From Rickettsia endosymbiont of Gonocerus acuteangulatus (lineage in GTDB: Bacteria; Pseudomonadota; Alphaproteobacteria; Rickettsiales; Rickettsiaceae), in contig NZ_OZ032147.1 of assembly GCF_964026435.1 (NCBI RefSeq), positions 62,001-126,000 on the forward strand: DNA of 64,000 nt. Reading direction: 5' to 3'. Within the stretch, counting starts at the first letter, position 1. Each line of letters opens with the position of its first letter. Made by a program: the position numbers and the translations under genes. Below are positions 9,175 to 20,038 of the stretch, piece after piece. The notes under the pieces were generated by a model. The model was not told where the DNA came from, searched no databases, and worked only from the letters and a program-made list of their open reading frames with translations.

Positions 9175-10067
9175 CTATATTTTTCTAATTACAGAAGCAA
9201 ATATGCCTAATAGCAATAAAGTAATAGTAACAGTTAAAGAAATATAAGCTGGAATGGCTATATAATGATGAATAAATATTTTAATTCCGATAAATATTAA
9301 AATTAATGCTAAGGAATATTTGATATAGCTAAATCGTTCAACAATTTCTGCAAGACAGAAGAATAAAGCTCTAAGCCCTAAAATAGCAAAAATATTTGAG
9401 GTATAAATAATATAAGCATCATTAGTAATAGCAAATATAGCGGGTATACTATCTATGGCAAAGACTAAATCTATTGCTTCTATTAATATTAATGATATGA
9501 AAAGAGGAGTAACATATAGTTTTTTGTTACGTGTAACAAAGAATTTATCTCCCTCAAGGTTAGGTGTAACATTTAGATATTTTATTATTGACTTATAAAG
9601 ATAAGAATTTTGTATATCAAAGGTTTTGTGAGATACATAAAAAGTTTTCACGCCCGTAGCAATAAGTATCACGGCAAAAATATATAACAACCAAGAGAAT
9701 TTATTTATAAGAATAATCCCGCCATAATTATTACAGCCCTAAAAGGTATTACTCCGATTATGCCAAAGAATAAAACACGATGTTGATATTTTTGCGGAAT
9801 CTTAAAAAATTGGAAGATAATTGAGATAACTAAAGATATTATCAAGCGACATAGCCTTTTCAATTAGAAAGCAAGTATAATATTCACGTGTGCTATCTGC
9901 TCCCATATTATAATAAATATAAATGCCAAATAAGCAGGATATTATAAAATAGAAAAGGCTAAAGAGTAAGCTTTGCTTAAAGCTCATTACTTCATTTTTT
10001 TTATGTATAACCCTAAATCAAGTACTAATAAAGCAAAAATTATGGTGTAAAAAATAATCCAACTCAT
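9175..10067 (-). pseudogene. TerC-family membrane protein, broken by three frameshifts
   Basis: Conceptual translation across frame changes gives one TerC-like integral membrane protein of about 295 residues. It starts at 10,067 with [19 protein letters not shown]. It then needs a shift near 10,000 to read [12 protein letters not shown], a second near 9,803 in a T-run (LPIF to [13 protein letters not shown]), and a third near 9,710 to reach [13 protein letters not shown]. Family motifs are [16 protein letters not shown] and [15 protein letters not shown] with the acidic residues thought to bind metal. TerC proteins are linked to tellurium resistance and, in other bacteria, manganese export. 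With three shifts the gene is not functional as it stands. Confidence 0.8.
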
Positions 10068-10070
10068 AAC

Positions 10071-13000
10071 TTATCTCAGCATTTTATATTGCATATGATA
10101 ATATAATCCTCCACCATTCATAACTCTTAGCTGGAATTTTATAGTATTTTCTCCTTGTTTTAAATAAGGCTTGATATCAAGAGGTAAATTTTTAGCTTGT
10201 AACGCCATACCTTGATCATTACCGTTGTTACAATAAGCTTTTTGATCCAAAGAATCTTGAGAAGCTATAGGTGCACTGAGAATTTTTGTGCCGTTAACAT
10301 ATACAAGTGTACAATCATCATACCATAAATCTAGAATTTTAAAATAATCGATATCAGCCATAATAGCATCTAAAGTTACTTTAAATGTTATAGTAAATAA
10401 TTTACTACCATCTGGTTCATTTGATACATCTATAAAAGTTCTAGGATCACGAGGGAATGCGTCTACTCCAAGGCTAGGATCAGGTTGTAATGGTACAATA
10501 TTTAAAATAAAATCACCGATTTTTGTAGTAGGATCATAAGGAGTATTTACTAATTCCGTAGGAAAATTATTTTCAATAATTTCTATAGGCAGTCCTTTTG
10601 ATTCTCTACACCCAACATTTTGTCCTAAAGGTTCAAACTCGATAGTTTTATTATCAAAATTTGATAAACAATAACGCTGTAATGGTTTGCTTGGGTCTAT
10701 TTCTACCCAATTAGGAGGACATGTACCTTGTGCTAACTCTCCTATATCTGTTTCTGGCCATAATGCATTGCCGTGAATAGATTGTGGAGAAGTAATTGCA
10801 GAACAAACAGGAGCTAAAATAGGCGAACATAGATTTAATTCTCGCCAAGTTTTATCTCTTACATCTGAAACCTTAACATCATATGTTGGGTTACTATTAG
10901 AGTCAAATGTAACTTTGTAATATTGAGTAGCATCTAATATAGAACCTAAATTAGATGCAGGACTTATCCTATTTAAATAGTCTGTAGTTAAGACACACAC
11001 AGGAGTATTAGGGTTATCATTATTAACATAACAATTACTATTGTTAGCACAGCTATAAATAGTGATACCTTTCCCTGCACCTGATAAAGTTTCTACTTGA
11101 GAACAACCGCTTGTGCTTTCACATAAACTAAGATTTGCATAACTAGCAACTTTACTTTTAAATACGCTACAATCTACAGTATTTGGTTGATCTAATTTAG
11201 CAAGCACACAATTTATTTGTTGATTATTATTAGGATTACCAGGTGTTGTTGATGGTGGTGGTGGTACAGGACTACAATGCTGGAAATTCTTAGGCATTAA
11301 GCAGGTATGCGTTCCACCTTGTACATATTTACCATTTATATATTCCAAATATTTTAAATAGACTGCATTTGAGTTTGGATTACCATTATTGTCATAAGGC
11401 GGTATATTATCTTTATATACGCCGTGAATTGTTATCTGGTTTAATGCATTAGGACCTGAAAATGGCATAGCAATATATTTATCATCCGGATATTTTGGCG
11501 GATCTTTAGGGATAAATGCAACAGAGGAGCTATAATTATAACCAGCAAGCGTTACTACACTTTCTGTAGCAGTAGAATTAGGATCAGCAGCATATGATAA
11601 TGGGGTTACAAGTGTGCTAGTTTGATCTATAATATTACCCTTATCATCTATTACTTGCATAGAAGCAACGAATTGTGGAGTATAATAGCTATTACTTGGG
11701 CAAGTAATTCCCGAATATTGTTTTTCACATTCATAAGTAGCTAAACTATATGAATCACTTACTCTAGGCACACATCCTGCTAAACTACTCGATTCAAATA
11801 CACAGATATCTGCTGGATCTTGTATATCTGTTTTAGTATTACTAATAGAAGCATACAGACTTCTTGGGTTATCATTATTATCATTTAAAGTAAAGTTTTG
11901 CTGTATTGGCATTAAACTACTTGAATTTTGATTTTGCACTACAGGAAATTTTACGCTTACATCAACAAATTGACCTATATTAGCTCCCCATATTTTTTGA
12001 CAAGAAGTTGAGTTATTTGCTTCTGCAGTACCACAATCAGGTATATCGCTTATAAAATAATCACTAGGAGTTTCAAGGCTACCCATAACCTGCGAATATA
12101 CTATTCTAAAACCTTGATTACAACCATTAGCAGTAACATTGCAAGGTAATTTTATATTTGTATTAATGCAAGGAGCACCACTTGAAGAGCTACCGCAAGG
12201 TTTAATAAAATCTGTATAAGCAGTGGCTACGTGAGCACTACTTGCTGAAGTAAATGCCCCATTTATTTGTACACAAGTATTAAGATCAGGATTGGTACCG
12301 GTACAAATAGGTATAAGATTATTAAAGCTAACACGCACTGTATTATTAATAATATTATTTCTAACATTTGACACTACACAAGGTAAGACAGCTGAAGATT
12401 GATTAAAAGTCCCATCAGGATTTTTAACACTACATATATTATTAATGACTGCAGGAACACTTAGCTCGTTTAAACTTTTACAAAATGGTGGTGGATAAGG
12501 ACCTAAAGGTAATTGTACACAACCAAAAGAATAATCATCTACAGAACCATTTAAAGAACCAAAAGCTTCAATAATTGGTATTATTACAGCATTAGGAAAA
12601 AAATTAAATAGGTCACCTATGGCATTAAGTTGAGTTTGAAGTACTTTTATTATTTCTGAATCTTGGCTTATCATACCAAGAAGTTTAGAAAGTAAACTCG
12701 GTATATTTGCCCCGCCGAGTGTAGTAACTAAAAATTTTAATACTTGGGCAATTGGACTCAATTTAGTAGTTTTATGTAGTGGTTGACTATTAGGATTCCA
12801 ATCCAAAGCATCAGTATGTGCCCCTGAATCTGATACAAGGTTTACAAGCCCTGGATCACTATATGCACAAAGCTTAGGAGAAGAAATAGTAAGTATTTGT
12901 CCGTCTACCCCAACTATAGTATCATCACTATCGGTAAAACCAACTTTATTAAGATGAAATCCTGCAGTATATCCAGGATCAGCAGGGGAAGGATCAGAAT

Positions 13001-13487
13001 TTATTCCAGGAGGAGGTGGCATTGCAGGCACTGCAATTCTGGCACAAACTCTAGTTAGCGGTAAACCATAACCGGTTGGCCATAATACGCATTGTCCATT
13101 CCAGTTTAAATTAGCGTTCTGAGACCAACAAGCAGCAGCATTACAGCTTTGAATTCTAATAGTTATTTTAGGAGTAAAATAACTACTGTCTGGCGACTCT
13201 TGAGCACATCTATTTAATACAAAAGGTGTAAATCTACCAGGATAACCGAATTGTAATAAACAATTATCAGTATCACGACCATCACTTTTATTCCAAGGAG
13301 GACAATTTGCACCTGTTTTAAATGTATTTGTTATTTCATTTGGACCTTTATTCCAAGTTTCTGTTCTTACACTTTGCCCACAATTACAAGGATCAGTAAT
13401 ACAACCACCTATATCACCCCAAATACTGGCATGTGTATTAATTGAGCAAAATAGAAACAAAAAAAATAATAAATATTTTTTCAACAC
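10071..13487 (-). CDS. Large secreted Cys-rich protein (1138 aa) downstream of virB4, function unknown
   Basis: A signal peptide at residues 1-20 ([20 protein letters not shown]) is followed by roughly 1100 residues without a clear further membrane span, so the product is periplasmic or surface located. Cysteines are numerous throughout ([27 protein letters not shown]-type segments) and imply many disulphides. There are Pro-rich linkers, such as MPPPPG near residue 157 and [11 protein letters not shown] near residue 738. The C-terminal ~130 residues ([33 protein letters not shown]) look like a beta-sandwich carbohydrate-binding-like module. It stands 176 bp downstream of virB4 on the same strand, and the large periplasmic parts of rickettsial VirB6-like proteins are comparably Cys-rich. 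A link to type IV secretion is therefore plausible but is inference only. Confidence 0.6.
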   Translation of the reverse strand: MLKKYLLFFLFLFCSINTHASIWGDIGGCITDPCNCGQSVRTETWNKGPNEITNTFKTGANCPPWNKSDGRDTDNCLLQFGYPGRFTPFVLNRCAQESPDSSYFTPKITIRIQSCNAAACWSQNANLNWNGQCVLWPTGYGLPLTRVCARIAVPAMPPPPGINSDPSPADPGYTAGFHLNKVGFTDSDDTIVGVDGQILTISSPKLCAYSDPGLVNLVSDSGAHTDALDWNPNSQPLHKTTKLSPIAQVLKFLVTTLGGANIPSLLSKLLGMISQDSEIIKVLQTQLNAIGDLFNFFPNAVIIPIIEAFGSLNGSVDDYSFGCVQLPLGPYPPPFCKSLNELSVPAVINNICSVKNPDGTFNQSSAVLPCVVSNVRNNIINNTVRVSFNNLIPICTGTNPDLNTCVQINGAFTSASSAHVATAYTDFIKPCGSSSSGAPCINTNIKLPCNVTANGCNQGFRIVYSQVMGSLETPSDYFISDIPDCGTAEANNSTSCQKIWGANIGQFVDVSVKFPVVQNQNSSSLMPIQQNFTLNDNNDNPRSLYASISNTKTDIQDPADICVFESSSLAGCVPRVSDSYSLATYECEKQYSGITCPSNSYYTPQFVASMQVIDDKGNIIDQTSTLVTPLSYAADPNSTATESVVTLAGYNYSSSVAFIPKDPPKYPDDKYIAMPFSGPNALNQITIHGVYKDNIPPYDNNGNPNSNAVYLKYLEYINGKYVQGGTHTCLMPKNFQHCSPVPPPPSTTPGNPNNNQQINCVLAKLDQPNTVDCSVFKSKVASYANLSLCESTSGCSQVETLSGAGKGITIYSCANNSNCYVNNDNPNTPVCVLTTDYLNRISPASNLGSILDATQYYKVTFDSNSNPTYDVKVSDVRDKTWRELNLCSPILAPVCSAITSPQSIHGNALWPETDIGELAQGTCPPNWVEIDPSKPLQRYCLSNFDNKTIEFEPLGQNVGCRESKGLPIEIIENNFPTELVNTPYDPTTKIGDFILNIVPLQPDPSLGVDAFPRDPRTFIDVSNEPDGSKLFTITFKVTLDAIMADIDYFKILDLWYDDCTLVYVNGTKILSAPIASQDSLDQKAYCNNGNDQGMALQAKNLPLDIKPYLKQGENTIKFQLRVMNGGGLYYHMQYKMLR

Positions 13488-13547
13488 TTTGAGTAATTGT
13501 TATAAAATAGTTGTTATATATTGTTACATAGTAGTCATATACCGCAG

Positions 13548-13658
13548 ATATTTTATGATTTGGAAGTCAAATAAGTGGTGAGCCTGCGGGAGCGTAGATA
13601 ACTACGTGAGCACAGGCGAATCCCGAAATTTGGCTTACCAAATCTTGAAATATCAAAG
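13548..13658. repeat. Palindromic repeat between virB4 and the large secreted protein gene
   Basis: ATATTTTATGATTTGGAAG and its inverted partner TTACCAAATCTTGAAATAT enclose an inner pair of AGCCTGCGGGAGCG-type sequence with CACAGGCGAATCCC. No start codon or reading frame of note lies inside. Confidence 0.6.
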
Positions 13659-13663
13659 GTAGA

Positions 13664-16096
13664 CTAGTCTACGTTTAATGCATCATATAGATAATTAATC
13701 CAATTATCTGGTGGTCCTTGGTATTTTTCTAGCACTTCTTTATAGATAGCCATTTCTTCCTTTTTACTTGATAAAATACGCACGACCCCAGTTAATGCTG
13801 CTATACTTAATTCTAAAGCTATAGATTCGTTATCTTTATTAATTAAAAACATTCTACTAGTAAGTATTAATTGTGATAACTTACGTATTTCTGAGTCTGT
13901 TAAACCTAAAATCTCGTCTAGATCTTCGATTTTCACATCAGACGGTAAAATAATTTTAGTATTAATTAACTCAAGCCATGCTTTTAAAGTGTATTTTGGA
14001 TATGCTTTAAGATAAATAAAATTAAAATTACCTACAAAGACCCCATTACTTTCATATAAATTATTAAAAATTAAGTTTATATTATCACTATAAATTTCAG
14101 GTTTATAGAGTTTATCAAAACTATCTGCAGCAAATATTTTAGGTTTAGTACCTACTAAGCTTAAATGGTAAGTAAGTGCATAAACTACACTAGCACAAAC
14201 ATTTTGGTGTTTTTTTAAGTTATTATTAAATTGTTCTAAATATTTTCTTTCACTTGGATAGAATTGCTTAGCAAAAGGCTCATCTGAAAGCTTATATAAA
14301 TTAAGACCGACAATATTGCTTTCATTAATATTAAAAACTGATTGATCAAATAAACCGCTATATAATTGTCCCTCAGTGAAACCTTTTAATTTATCTAATA
14401 TTGTACTACCACACTCTTCTTTAAAATCTTCCCATTTTAAGATGTCAGAAAAAATTCGCTTTTCCTTATCAATTGATAAAATTTTACTTCTGAGTTTCTC
14501 TAAAAAAGTTAGCTCTACTTCATTAAGCGGTGAAATATAATGACCACTTAACATTTTTAAAAATTCTAAAATGAAAGCTTGCGATTTTTCTGTATCATCT
14601 ACTAAAAATGGATTGATAATTTGTTTATCAACCTCTAACCATGTACCCTCTAATGCTTCGATAAAAATCTTAGAATCATTGCTATTAGAGATATAAATTA
14701 TTGTTGGATCATACTTAGTTGATTCTGAAATTAGAAAGTTCAATAATACTGTTTTACCAGTTTTTTCTGTACCAAAAATACAAGTATTACCCCTACCAGT
14801 TTTATCATGAAAATTCATAAAATAAGGAGTACCTCTTTCTGTTCTAAGTAGTGTTAATGCTCGTCCCCAAGAAGTATATTGGCTACCTAAAGGTGAGTTG
14901 TGCAAAGCAGCAAGAGATGCTATATGATCTGACAATAAAGGCGACATTCTTCGTATGAAAGCAAAATTAGCCGGTAATTGTGCCCAAAATGTTTGTTCTA
15001 TATTAAGGTCTTCTTTTACATGAACAATACCAAGTTTAAAAAGCTCTCTTGCAGCTTTTGCAACAGAAGCAGTAAGTTTATCTTCATCTTCTTCTATAAT
15101 AGCAATTGAAATTTGTTGATTACAAAACTCAAAAGAAGATTTATTATCATTAAGTTTATTAATCCCTTTATGCTCAATTAAGTTATTATCATTAGTAATT
15201 TTTAAAATATAATCCTGTCCCTTTAAAGCAGCAATCACTACTTTTTTATCAATAAAGTAAAATATCTCGGTTATTATTAATTCAAGCGGCAGCTGCAAAA
15301 ACTTATCAAGAGCTTCAGAAGGAGATTCTTGATATTCTTTGATAGATAATAAGGAAATAAATTTTTTATTTTGTTCCTGATTCGTGACTATCATTTTATC
15401 GCCACTAATCGTATAAGTACTTCTACCTATTGCACTTGATAAATCTATTATAGGTACTAAACAATCGCTATCGTTAATATTAGCTATTCGGTTATATAAA
15501 AATAAAGGTGCAGAAAATGTGTTTTCATTTTCAAATGTTATACCAAGCTTTTCTGCATCAAATTCATTTAAGTCATTCAAAATATTATTAGCAAGACTTT
15601 CTAGCTTCTGAACAGCAGACTCTAAATATTTATTTTCAAAGTCTACGATTAATTTAGTTGATAAAGAATTTATCAAGGAGCCAAAATTTTTAATTTTAAT
15701 CTTGGCAGAATCATGTACTATGGAAATATATAAAGTATTAACAAATTTATCATTCCAGTGATTTTTTCTCTGCCATAATGCATGGATGTTAGCAGGTAAT
15801 AATTTTTTATAAGGAGTAGGATCGTCTAAATTTTGTCTTTCTCTTATTGTATGCATCCAAAAAGCAAAATCATAACTATTTGTATGCTTTTTTACAGAAG
15901 CTCTAATTATTTCACGTAAATTTTGTATGTTATCGCTAATTTTTTCTGAACTGATACCATAAACTTTAATAATTTGTAGTAACTTACCATCCTTGGTAAG
16001 CAAAGTATGCTCATTATAGTGACATGCTATAGGTATAAAATTCGGAGCATTATAATTGTATATATCCTTATCAAACTTTCGTAAACCACTAAACAC
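13664..16096 (-). CDS. virB4: VirB4-type secretion ATPase, divergent second paralogue
   Basis: The 810-residue product has the layout of VirB4/CagE ATPases, which sit at the cytoplasmic base of P-type type IV secretion systems and energise assembly and transport. The N-terminal CagE domain (FIPIACHYNEHTLLTKDG) is followed by the ATPase domain with Walker A FGTEKTGKT at about residues 438-446. The expected Walker B acidic pair is absent: the equivalent strand reads KPKIFAADSFDKLYKP. The downstream TQS-type motif is not recognisable. Rickettsia carry two virB4 genes, and this one matches the divergent copy located next to serS and apart from the main vir cluster. It may be a structural or regulatory partner rather than a competent ATPase. 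The start at 16,096 is the first ATG. Confidence 0.88.
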   Translation of the reverse strand: MFSGLRKFDKDIYNYNAPNFIPIACHYNEHTLLTKDGKLLQIIKVYGISSEKISDNIQNLREIIRASVKKHTNSYDFAFWMHTIRERQNLDDPTPYKKLLPANIHALWQRKNHWNDKFVNTLYISIVHDSAKIKIKNFGSLINSLSTKLIVDFENKYLESAVQKLESLANNILNDLNEFDAEKLGITFENENTFSAPLFLYNRIANINDSDCLVPIIDLSSAIGRSTYTISGDKMIVTNQEQNKKFISLLSIKEYQESPSEALDKFLQLPLELIITEIFYFIDKKVVIAALKGQDYILKITNDNNLIEHKGINKLNDNKSSFEFCNQQISIAIIEEDEDKLTASVAKAARELFKLGIVHVKEDLNIEQTFWAQLPANFAFIRRMSPLLSDHIASLAALHNSPLGSQYTSWGRALTLLRTERGTPYFMNFHDKTGRGNTCIFGTEKTGKTVLLNFLISESTKYDPTIIYISNSNDSKIFIEALEGTWLEVDKQIINPFLVDDTEKSQAFILEFLKMLSGHYISPLNEVELTFLEKLRSKILSIDKEKRIFSDILKWEDFKEECGSTILDKLKGFTEGQLYSGLFDQSVFNINESNIVGLNLYKLSDEPFAKQFYPSERKYLEQFNNNLKKHQNVCASVVYALTYHLSLVGTKPKIFAADSFDKLYKPEIYSDNINLIFNNLYESNGVFVGNFNFIYLKAYPKYTLKAWLELINTKIILPSDVKIEDLDEILGLTDSEIRKLSQLILTSRMFLINKDNESIALELSIAALTGVVRILSSKKEEMAIYKEVLEKYQGPPDNWINYLYDALNVD

Positions 16097-16160
16097 AAAT
16101 AACCTTAATTTAAATTAATTTGTTGTCATCCCTTGAAGGCTTTGTTGCATGGGTTGAGAG

Positions 16161-16265
16161 CCGTCATTGCGAGAAGAAACTGAAAGTTTCGACTAAGCAC
16201 AATCTCAGAAACCATATGCTGTTTCATGAGATTGCCACGCTCCTCTTAGTCGCTCGCAATGACGG
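16161..16265. repeat. Palindromic repeat between serS and virB4
   Basis: CCGTCATTGCGAG at 16,161 and CTCGCAATGACGG at the other end form 13-bp inverted arms. Inner complementarity includes GAAACTGAAAGTTTC and GATTGCCACGCTCCT. It is the same family as the repeats at 6,375 and 8,148. The 304-bp gap between the genes holds little else. Confidence 0.8.
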
Positions 16266-16400
16266 GAAAAACGAGCCATGTAATGATGATCCAGTCACAG
16301 TATAACACCAAGCTATAATCGCAAACACTTACTGCAAAACTTTATCATGTAATAAACATTATTACAAAACTTTACCTAATTATTTACGTTTAATAAATGA

Positions 16401-17681
16401 TTATTCTTTATATACAGTGATTTTTTGTAACCCTCCCATGTAATTTACCAGAACATCCGGTACGGTTATTGAACCGTCTTCATTTTGATAATTTTCTAAA
16501 ATTGCAACCATAGTTCTACCAATTGGTAAGCCAGAAGCATTTAAGGTATGAACTAAAGTAGTATCATGACTACCAAATTCCTTATATCGTGCTTTCATTC
16601 TACGTGCTTGAAAATCACCACAATTAGAACAGCTAGCAATTTCACGATATTGTTTTTGTCCAGGAAGCCACACTTCTATATCATAAGTTTTTTGTGATGC
16701 AAATCCCATATCACCAGTACAAAGTAGCATAGTGCGATAAGGTAATTCCAGTTTTTGTAAGATAGTTTCTGAAGCATTAGTCATATATTCATGCTCATTT
16801 TTTGACTCTTCAGGTGTTGTAATAGATACAAGCTCTACTTTACCAAATTGATGCAATCTAATCATACCTCTAGTATCTCTGCCGTTGCTACCTGCTTCTG
16901 ATCTAAAGCATGGTGTATAAGCAACAAGTCTCATAGGTAATTTTTCACGAGGAATAATAGTATCGGCAACCATATTTACTAACGATACTTCTGCAGTTGG
17001 AATTAGCCTATAACCGTTTGTAGTTGCAAAAGATTCATCGGCAAATTTAGGTAACTGACCCGAATTATACATAGCATTATCTCGAACTAGCACTGGAGGC
17101 GACACTTCAAGAAAACCGAACTCTCCAGTATGAATATCAAGCATAAAATTGGCTAAAGCACGCTCTAATTTTGCTAAATCACCTTTTAATGTTACGAATC
17201 TAGCACCTGAAATTTTTGCCGTTTGCTCAAAATCCATTAGGTCTAGTTTTACACCTAGTTCAAAATGCTGTTTTTTATTTAGAACATTAAGGTCTACTTC
17301 TCCATGAGTACGAATTAATTTATTCATACTTTCATCAATACCATATGGCACTTCTTCATCGGGAATATTAGGAAGAGTATTTAATAGCTCATTTAGCTTA
17401 TTATTATTGTTTAAATCTTGTTCAAGTTCTTCTAGTTTTTCATTGATGTCCTTGACATCTCTTTGTAATCCCTCAAATTCCTCTCCGCTTTTAGGGTTCA
17501 TGTTACCTAAAATTTTTGACTTTACTTTACGTGCGTGCTGAAATTCTTGAATTAGATTAGTGATTTTTCTTTTTTTACCATCAAGCTCTTCGATTCTTTT
17601 TGCCATAGGTTCAATAAATCTCTGTCTAAGCTTTTCATCGAATAATTCTTGATTTTCTCTAATCCATTTAATATTTAGCAT
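16401..17681 (-). CDS. serS: Seryl-tRNA synthetase
   Basis: This 426-residue class II aminoacyl-tRNA synthetase charges tRNA-Ser. The N-terminal ~110 residues are a charged antiparallel coiled coil (tRNA-binding arm). The catalytic part has [12 protein letters not shown], motif 2 [20 protein letters not shown] (about residues 260-280) and motif 3 [16 protein letters not shown] near the C-terminus. Length is normal. The start codon overlaps the last 14 bases of tatC, so it is translated from a tatC-serS transcript. Confidence 0.96.
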   Translation of the reverse strand: MLNIKWIRENQELFDEKLRQRFIEPMAKRIEELDGKKRKITNLIQEFQHARKVKSKILGNMNPKSGEEFEGLQRDVKDINEKLEELEQDLNNNNKLNELLNTLPNIPDEEVPYGIDESMNKLIRTHGEVDLNVLNKKQHFELGVKLDLMDFEQTAKISGARFVTLKGDLAKLERALANFMLDIHTGEFGFLEVSPPVLVRDNAMYNSGQLPKFADESFATTNGYRLIPTAEVSLVNMVADTIIPREKLPMRLVAYTPCFRSEAGSNGRDTRGMIRLHQFGKVELVSITTPEESKNEHEYMTNASETILQKLELPYRTMLLCTGDMGFASQKTYDIEVWLPGQKQYREIASCSNCGDFQARRMKARYKEFGSHDTTLVHTLNASGLPIGRTMVAILENYQNEDGSITVPDVLVNYMGGLQKITVYKE

Positions 17682-18414
17682 TTATGACCTCGGTTTTTTC
17701 TATATAATTACATATTATTATTGAAATTTCATATAATAAAAGCAGCGGTATTGCAAGAGCAAACTGGCTTAATATATCTGGAGGAGTTAATATTCCTGCA
17801 ATAATAAAGTTAATAACTATCGCAAAGCGTCTTTTTTGCTTAAGCGTTTCTATTGTAATTATTTTTAATATATTTAATATTATTATAACAACTGGAAGTT
17901 GAAAGGCAACACCAAAAGCTATAATTAGATGAATAACTAGATTTAAATATTCACTAATCCTAGCTTCTAAAACTATCGGTACTATTAAATCACGCTTTTC
18001 AAAACTAAGAAAAAAATTCCAAGCTTTTGGCATTACGAAATAAAAAACGAAAATACTACCACACCAGAATAAAATAGGCGATATAAAAAGAATAAACGCA
18101 ATAATTTTTTTCTCATGATAGTATAATCCAGGACTAATGAATAAGTAACATTCTAAAGCAATTACTGGTATAATAATAGCGAAAGCTGCAAAAGCTGCAA
18201 GCTTAATATAAGTAAAGAATGCCTCGGTAAGTCCGGTATAAATTATATTTCGTAAATTATCTTTACTTAGTTTAGCAAGTGGCTCCAATAAGAAACTATA
18301 AATATTATCACTAAAATAATAGCAAATAGCAAATGCAATTATAAAAATAATAAATATTCTGGATAACCTTACTTTAACCTCTGATAAATGTTCTTGAAAA
18401 GAATATAATTTCAT
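17668..18414 (-). CDS. tatC: Sec-independent protein translocase TatC
   Basis: The product is 248 residues with six membrane helices. TatC recognises twin-arginine signal peptides and recruits TatA to export folded proteins. Diagnostic segments are [15 protein letters not shown] at the N-terminus (conserved Glu), the loop before [14 protein letters not shown], and [22 protein letters not shown] in the last third. It overlaps serS by 14 bp. A truncated antitoxin-like gene lies 18 bp upstream of its start. Confidence 0.95.
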   Translation of the reverse strand: MKLYSFQEHLSEVKVRLSRIFIIFIIAFAICYYFSDNIYSFLLEPLAKLSKDNLRNIIYTGLTEAFFTYIKLAAFAAFAIIIPVIALECYLFISPGLYYHEKKIIAFILFISPILFWCGSIFVFYFVMPKAWNFFLSFEKRDLIVPIVLEARISEYLNLVIHLIIAFGVAFQLPVVIIILNILKIITIETLKQKRRFAIVINFIIAGILTPPDILSQFALAIPLLLLYEISIIICNYIEKTEVINAKY

Positions 18415-18432
18415 AAATAAAAACTTCTGTTT

Positions 18433-18585
18433 CTATTTTTTTTTATAAATTACATCAACATCAGGTAATGAGATGTTATGTTTTTTTGCTTTTATGCCTT
18501 TTAATTTTCCTTTAGAATATAGAACAGCCTCTTGTATGCCTCTTAATATACTTTTTTCAGCTTGGTTAGATTTTTTATTATTCAT
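18433..18585 (-). pseudogene. Remnant of a HigA-like antitoxin, HTH domain lost
   Basis: About 50 residues starting MNNKKSNQAEKSILRGIQEA and ending LPDVDVIYKKK. HigA/XRE antitoxins have a leader of the form ILxGLxEAxxYxxGKxxG, then KxHxIxxPDVDVKxIR, directly before the helix-turn-helix. This gene has exactly that leader (LRGIQEAVLYSKGKLKG, KKHNISLPDVDV) and then stops where the HTH should begin. An in-frame ATG at 18,627 lies in a neighbouring palindromic repeat, so I prefer 18,585, which has a purine-rich stretch before it. No HigB toxin is adjacent. It is read as a truncated, non-DNA-binding relic. Confidence 0.55.
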
Positions 18586-18621
18586 TCTTTTTCTTTCCAA
18601 TATAATTAATTTTGTTTTCGA

Positions 18622-18745
18622 TGTCATCCCGTGGCTTGTCGACGGAATCCAGTAAAATAAACATAAATATAGTAAATTTTTAGAGCTAAAAGCTCGATTT
18701 TATCTCGCTTTATTCTGGATCTAGTTCCCAAGCCACGGGATGACA
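18622..18745. repeat. Palindromic repeat between the antitoxin remnant and the AmpG-like gene
   Basis: TGTCATCCCGTGGCTTG (18,622-18,638) and CAAGCCACGGGATGACA (18,729-18,745) are perfect 17-bp inverted arms. The centre includes AGAGCTAAAAGCTCGATTTT. The same outer motif recurs at 60,553 and 63,236. Confidence 0.85.
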
Positions 18746-18777
18746 CTGAAGACATTTTTCGATCCATGTAATAACAC

Positions 18778-20037
18778 TTATATTTTTTTATCATATACTT
18801 TAAAGAAGACCAGTATAAATAACATACTAAATAACGTATTACAAAAAAAGAATAAAGACCAAGAAAGATATTTTGCACAAATGCCACCAAGAGCAGCTAA
18901 AACAATACGACTAACCGAGCTAAAAGATGCTATAATAGAATATTGGGTAGCAACAAATTCACTATTACAGAGATTTGCAAAATATATAGAGATAATAGTT
19001 CCAGCAAAACCAATGCAAAAATTTTGCGTAGTAATAGTTATTATAAATATTTTTACGTTATATCCGACAATAGCAAGGATCATGAACATAAGAGGTGAAA
19101 GTAATTGAATAATGCCGCCGGTTAAAACACTGCGTAATATACCGATTTTTGTTGATAAAATTCCGCCTAACGCTCCTCCTACTATCATGATAAGCAATCC
19201 GTAAGCTTTGTAAATAAAAGCTATTTCATGAGTAGTAAAACTTAAATCTAATAACAAAGGTGAACTCATAGCCATAGGTATAGAATCAGCGGCTTTATAT
19301 AAAAAAACAAATAGCATGATTAACAATAAATGCCGTTGTTCGTTTTTCAAGGATATAATGCTGCTTTTAATAACTTCAAAATATTGTTTCAGATTTATTA
19401 AATCTTTTGTTCTATGAGATTGTTGTTTTTGTTTTGGTTCTTTAATGCATAAAACAATTATAGGTCCAAGAAGAGTAATGCAAATAGCCAATTTATAAAC
19501 AGTACTCCAATCAAAAATAACCGATATATATAAAGCACCGACGCTACCGAGTAACATCCCAAGCCGGAATCCTATACTGCCGAAAGTAAACACTAAAGAA
19601 AGTTCTTTTTGTGAATTAGGTCTCTCAATGCGGTATGCGTCAAGTACAATATCCTGAGTAGCCGCACAAAAAGAGATAATAAATAATATAGTGGCTGTAA
19701 TATATATATTATCACAAGGGCTAAAGCTTAAAAATCCGGTCATCGCTAAAATTAGGCATAGCTGTGATGCTATCACCCAGCCACGTCTTGCTCCAAATTT
19801 AGAACATAAAAAAGGGATAGAATATTTATCAATAAAGGGAGACCATACAACCTTTAAACAATAAGGAAAAGCAGCAAGCGATATTAAACCTATTATATCG
19901 GTTGTATATCTTGCTTCGGATAATTGGTACGGAACGGTAAAAAAAATTAAATTAAACGTGAAACCGGAAATCAGACCTAAGAGCAAAATCCCAAGTAAAT
20001 ATATTTTATCTATACTTATTTTCTTTATCAAAAACAT
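18778..20037 (-). CDS. ampG: AmpG-like major facilitator permease
   Basis: This 419-residue, 12-helix transporter of the AmpG branch imports GlcNAc-anhydro-muropeptides for murein recycling in enterobacteria; the substrate in Rickettsia is not established. Family segments are [20 protein letters not shown] in helix 1-2, [30 protein letters not shown] in helix 4-5 and [17 protein letters not shown]. Rickettsia encode several AmpG paralogues, so the symbol denotes family only. Its start is one base after the AsmA-like gene stop, which implies co-expression of the two envelope genes. Confidence 0.82.
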   Translation of the reverse strand: MFLIKKISIDKIYLLGILLLGLISGFTFNLIFFTVPYQLSEARYTTDIIGLISLAAFPYCLKVVWSPFIDKYSIPFLCSKFGARRGWVIASQLCLILAMTGFLSFSPCDNIYITATILFIISFCAATQDIVLDAYRIERPNSQKELSLVFTFGSIGFRLGMLLGSVGALYISVIFDWSTVYKLAICITLLGPIIVLCIKEPKQKQQSHRTKDLINLKQYFEVIKSSIISLKNEQRHLLLIMLFVFLYKAADSIPMAMSSPLLLDLSFTTHEIAFIYKAYGLLIMIVGGALGGILSTKIGILRSVLTGGIIQLLSPLMFMILAIVGYNVKIFIITITTQNFCIGFAGTIISIYFANLCNSEFVATQYSIIASFSSVSRIVLAALGGICAKYLSWSLFFFCNTLFSMLFILVFFKVYDKKI

Positions 20038-20038
20038 A

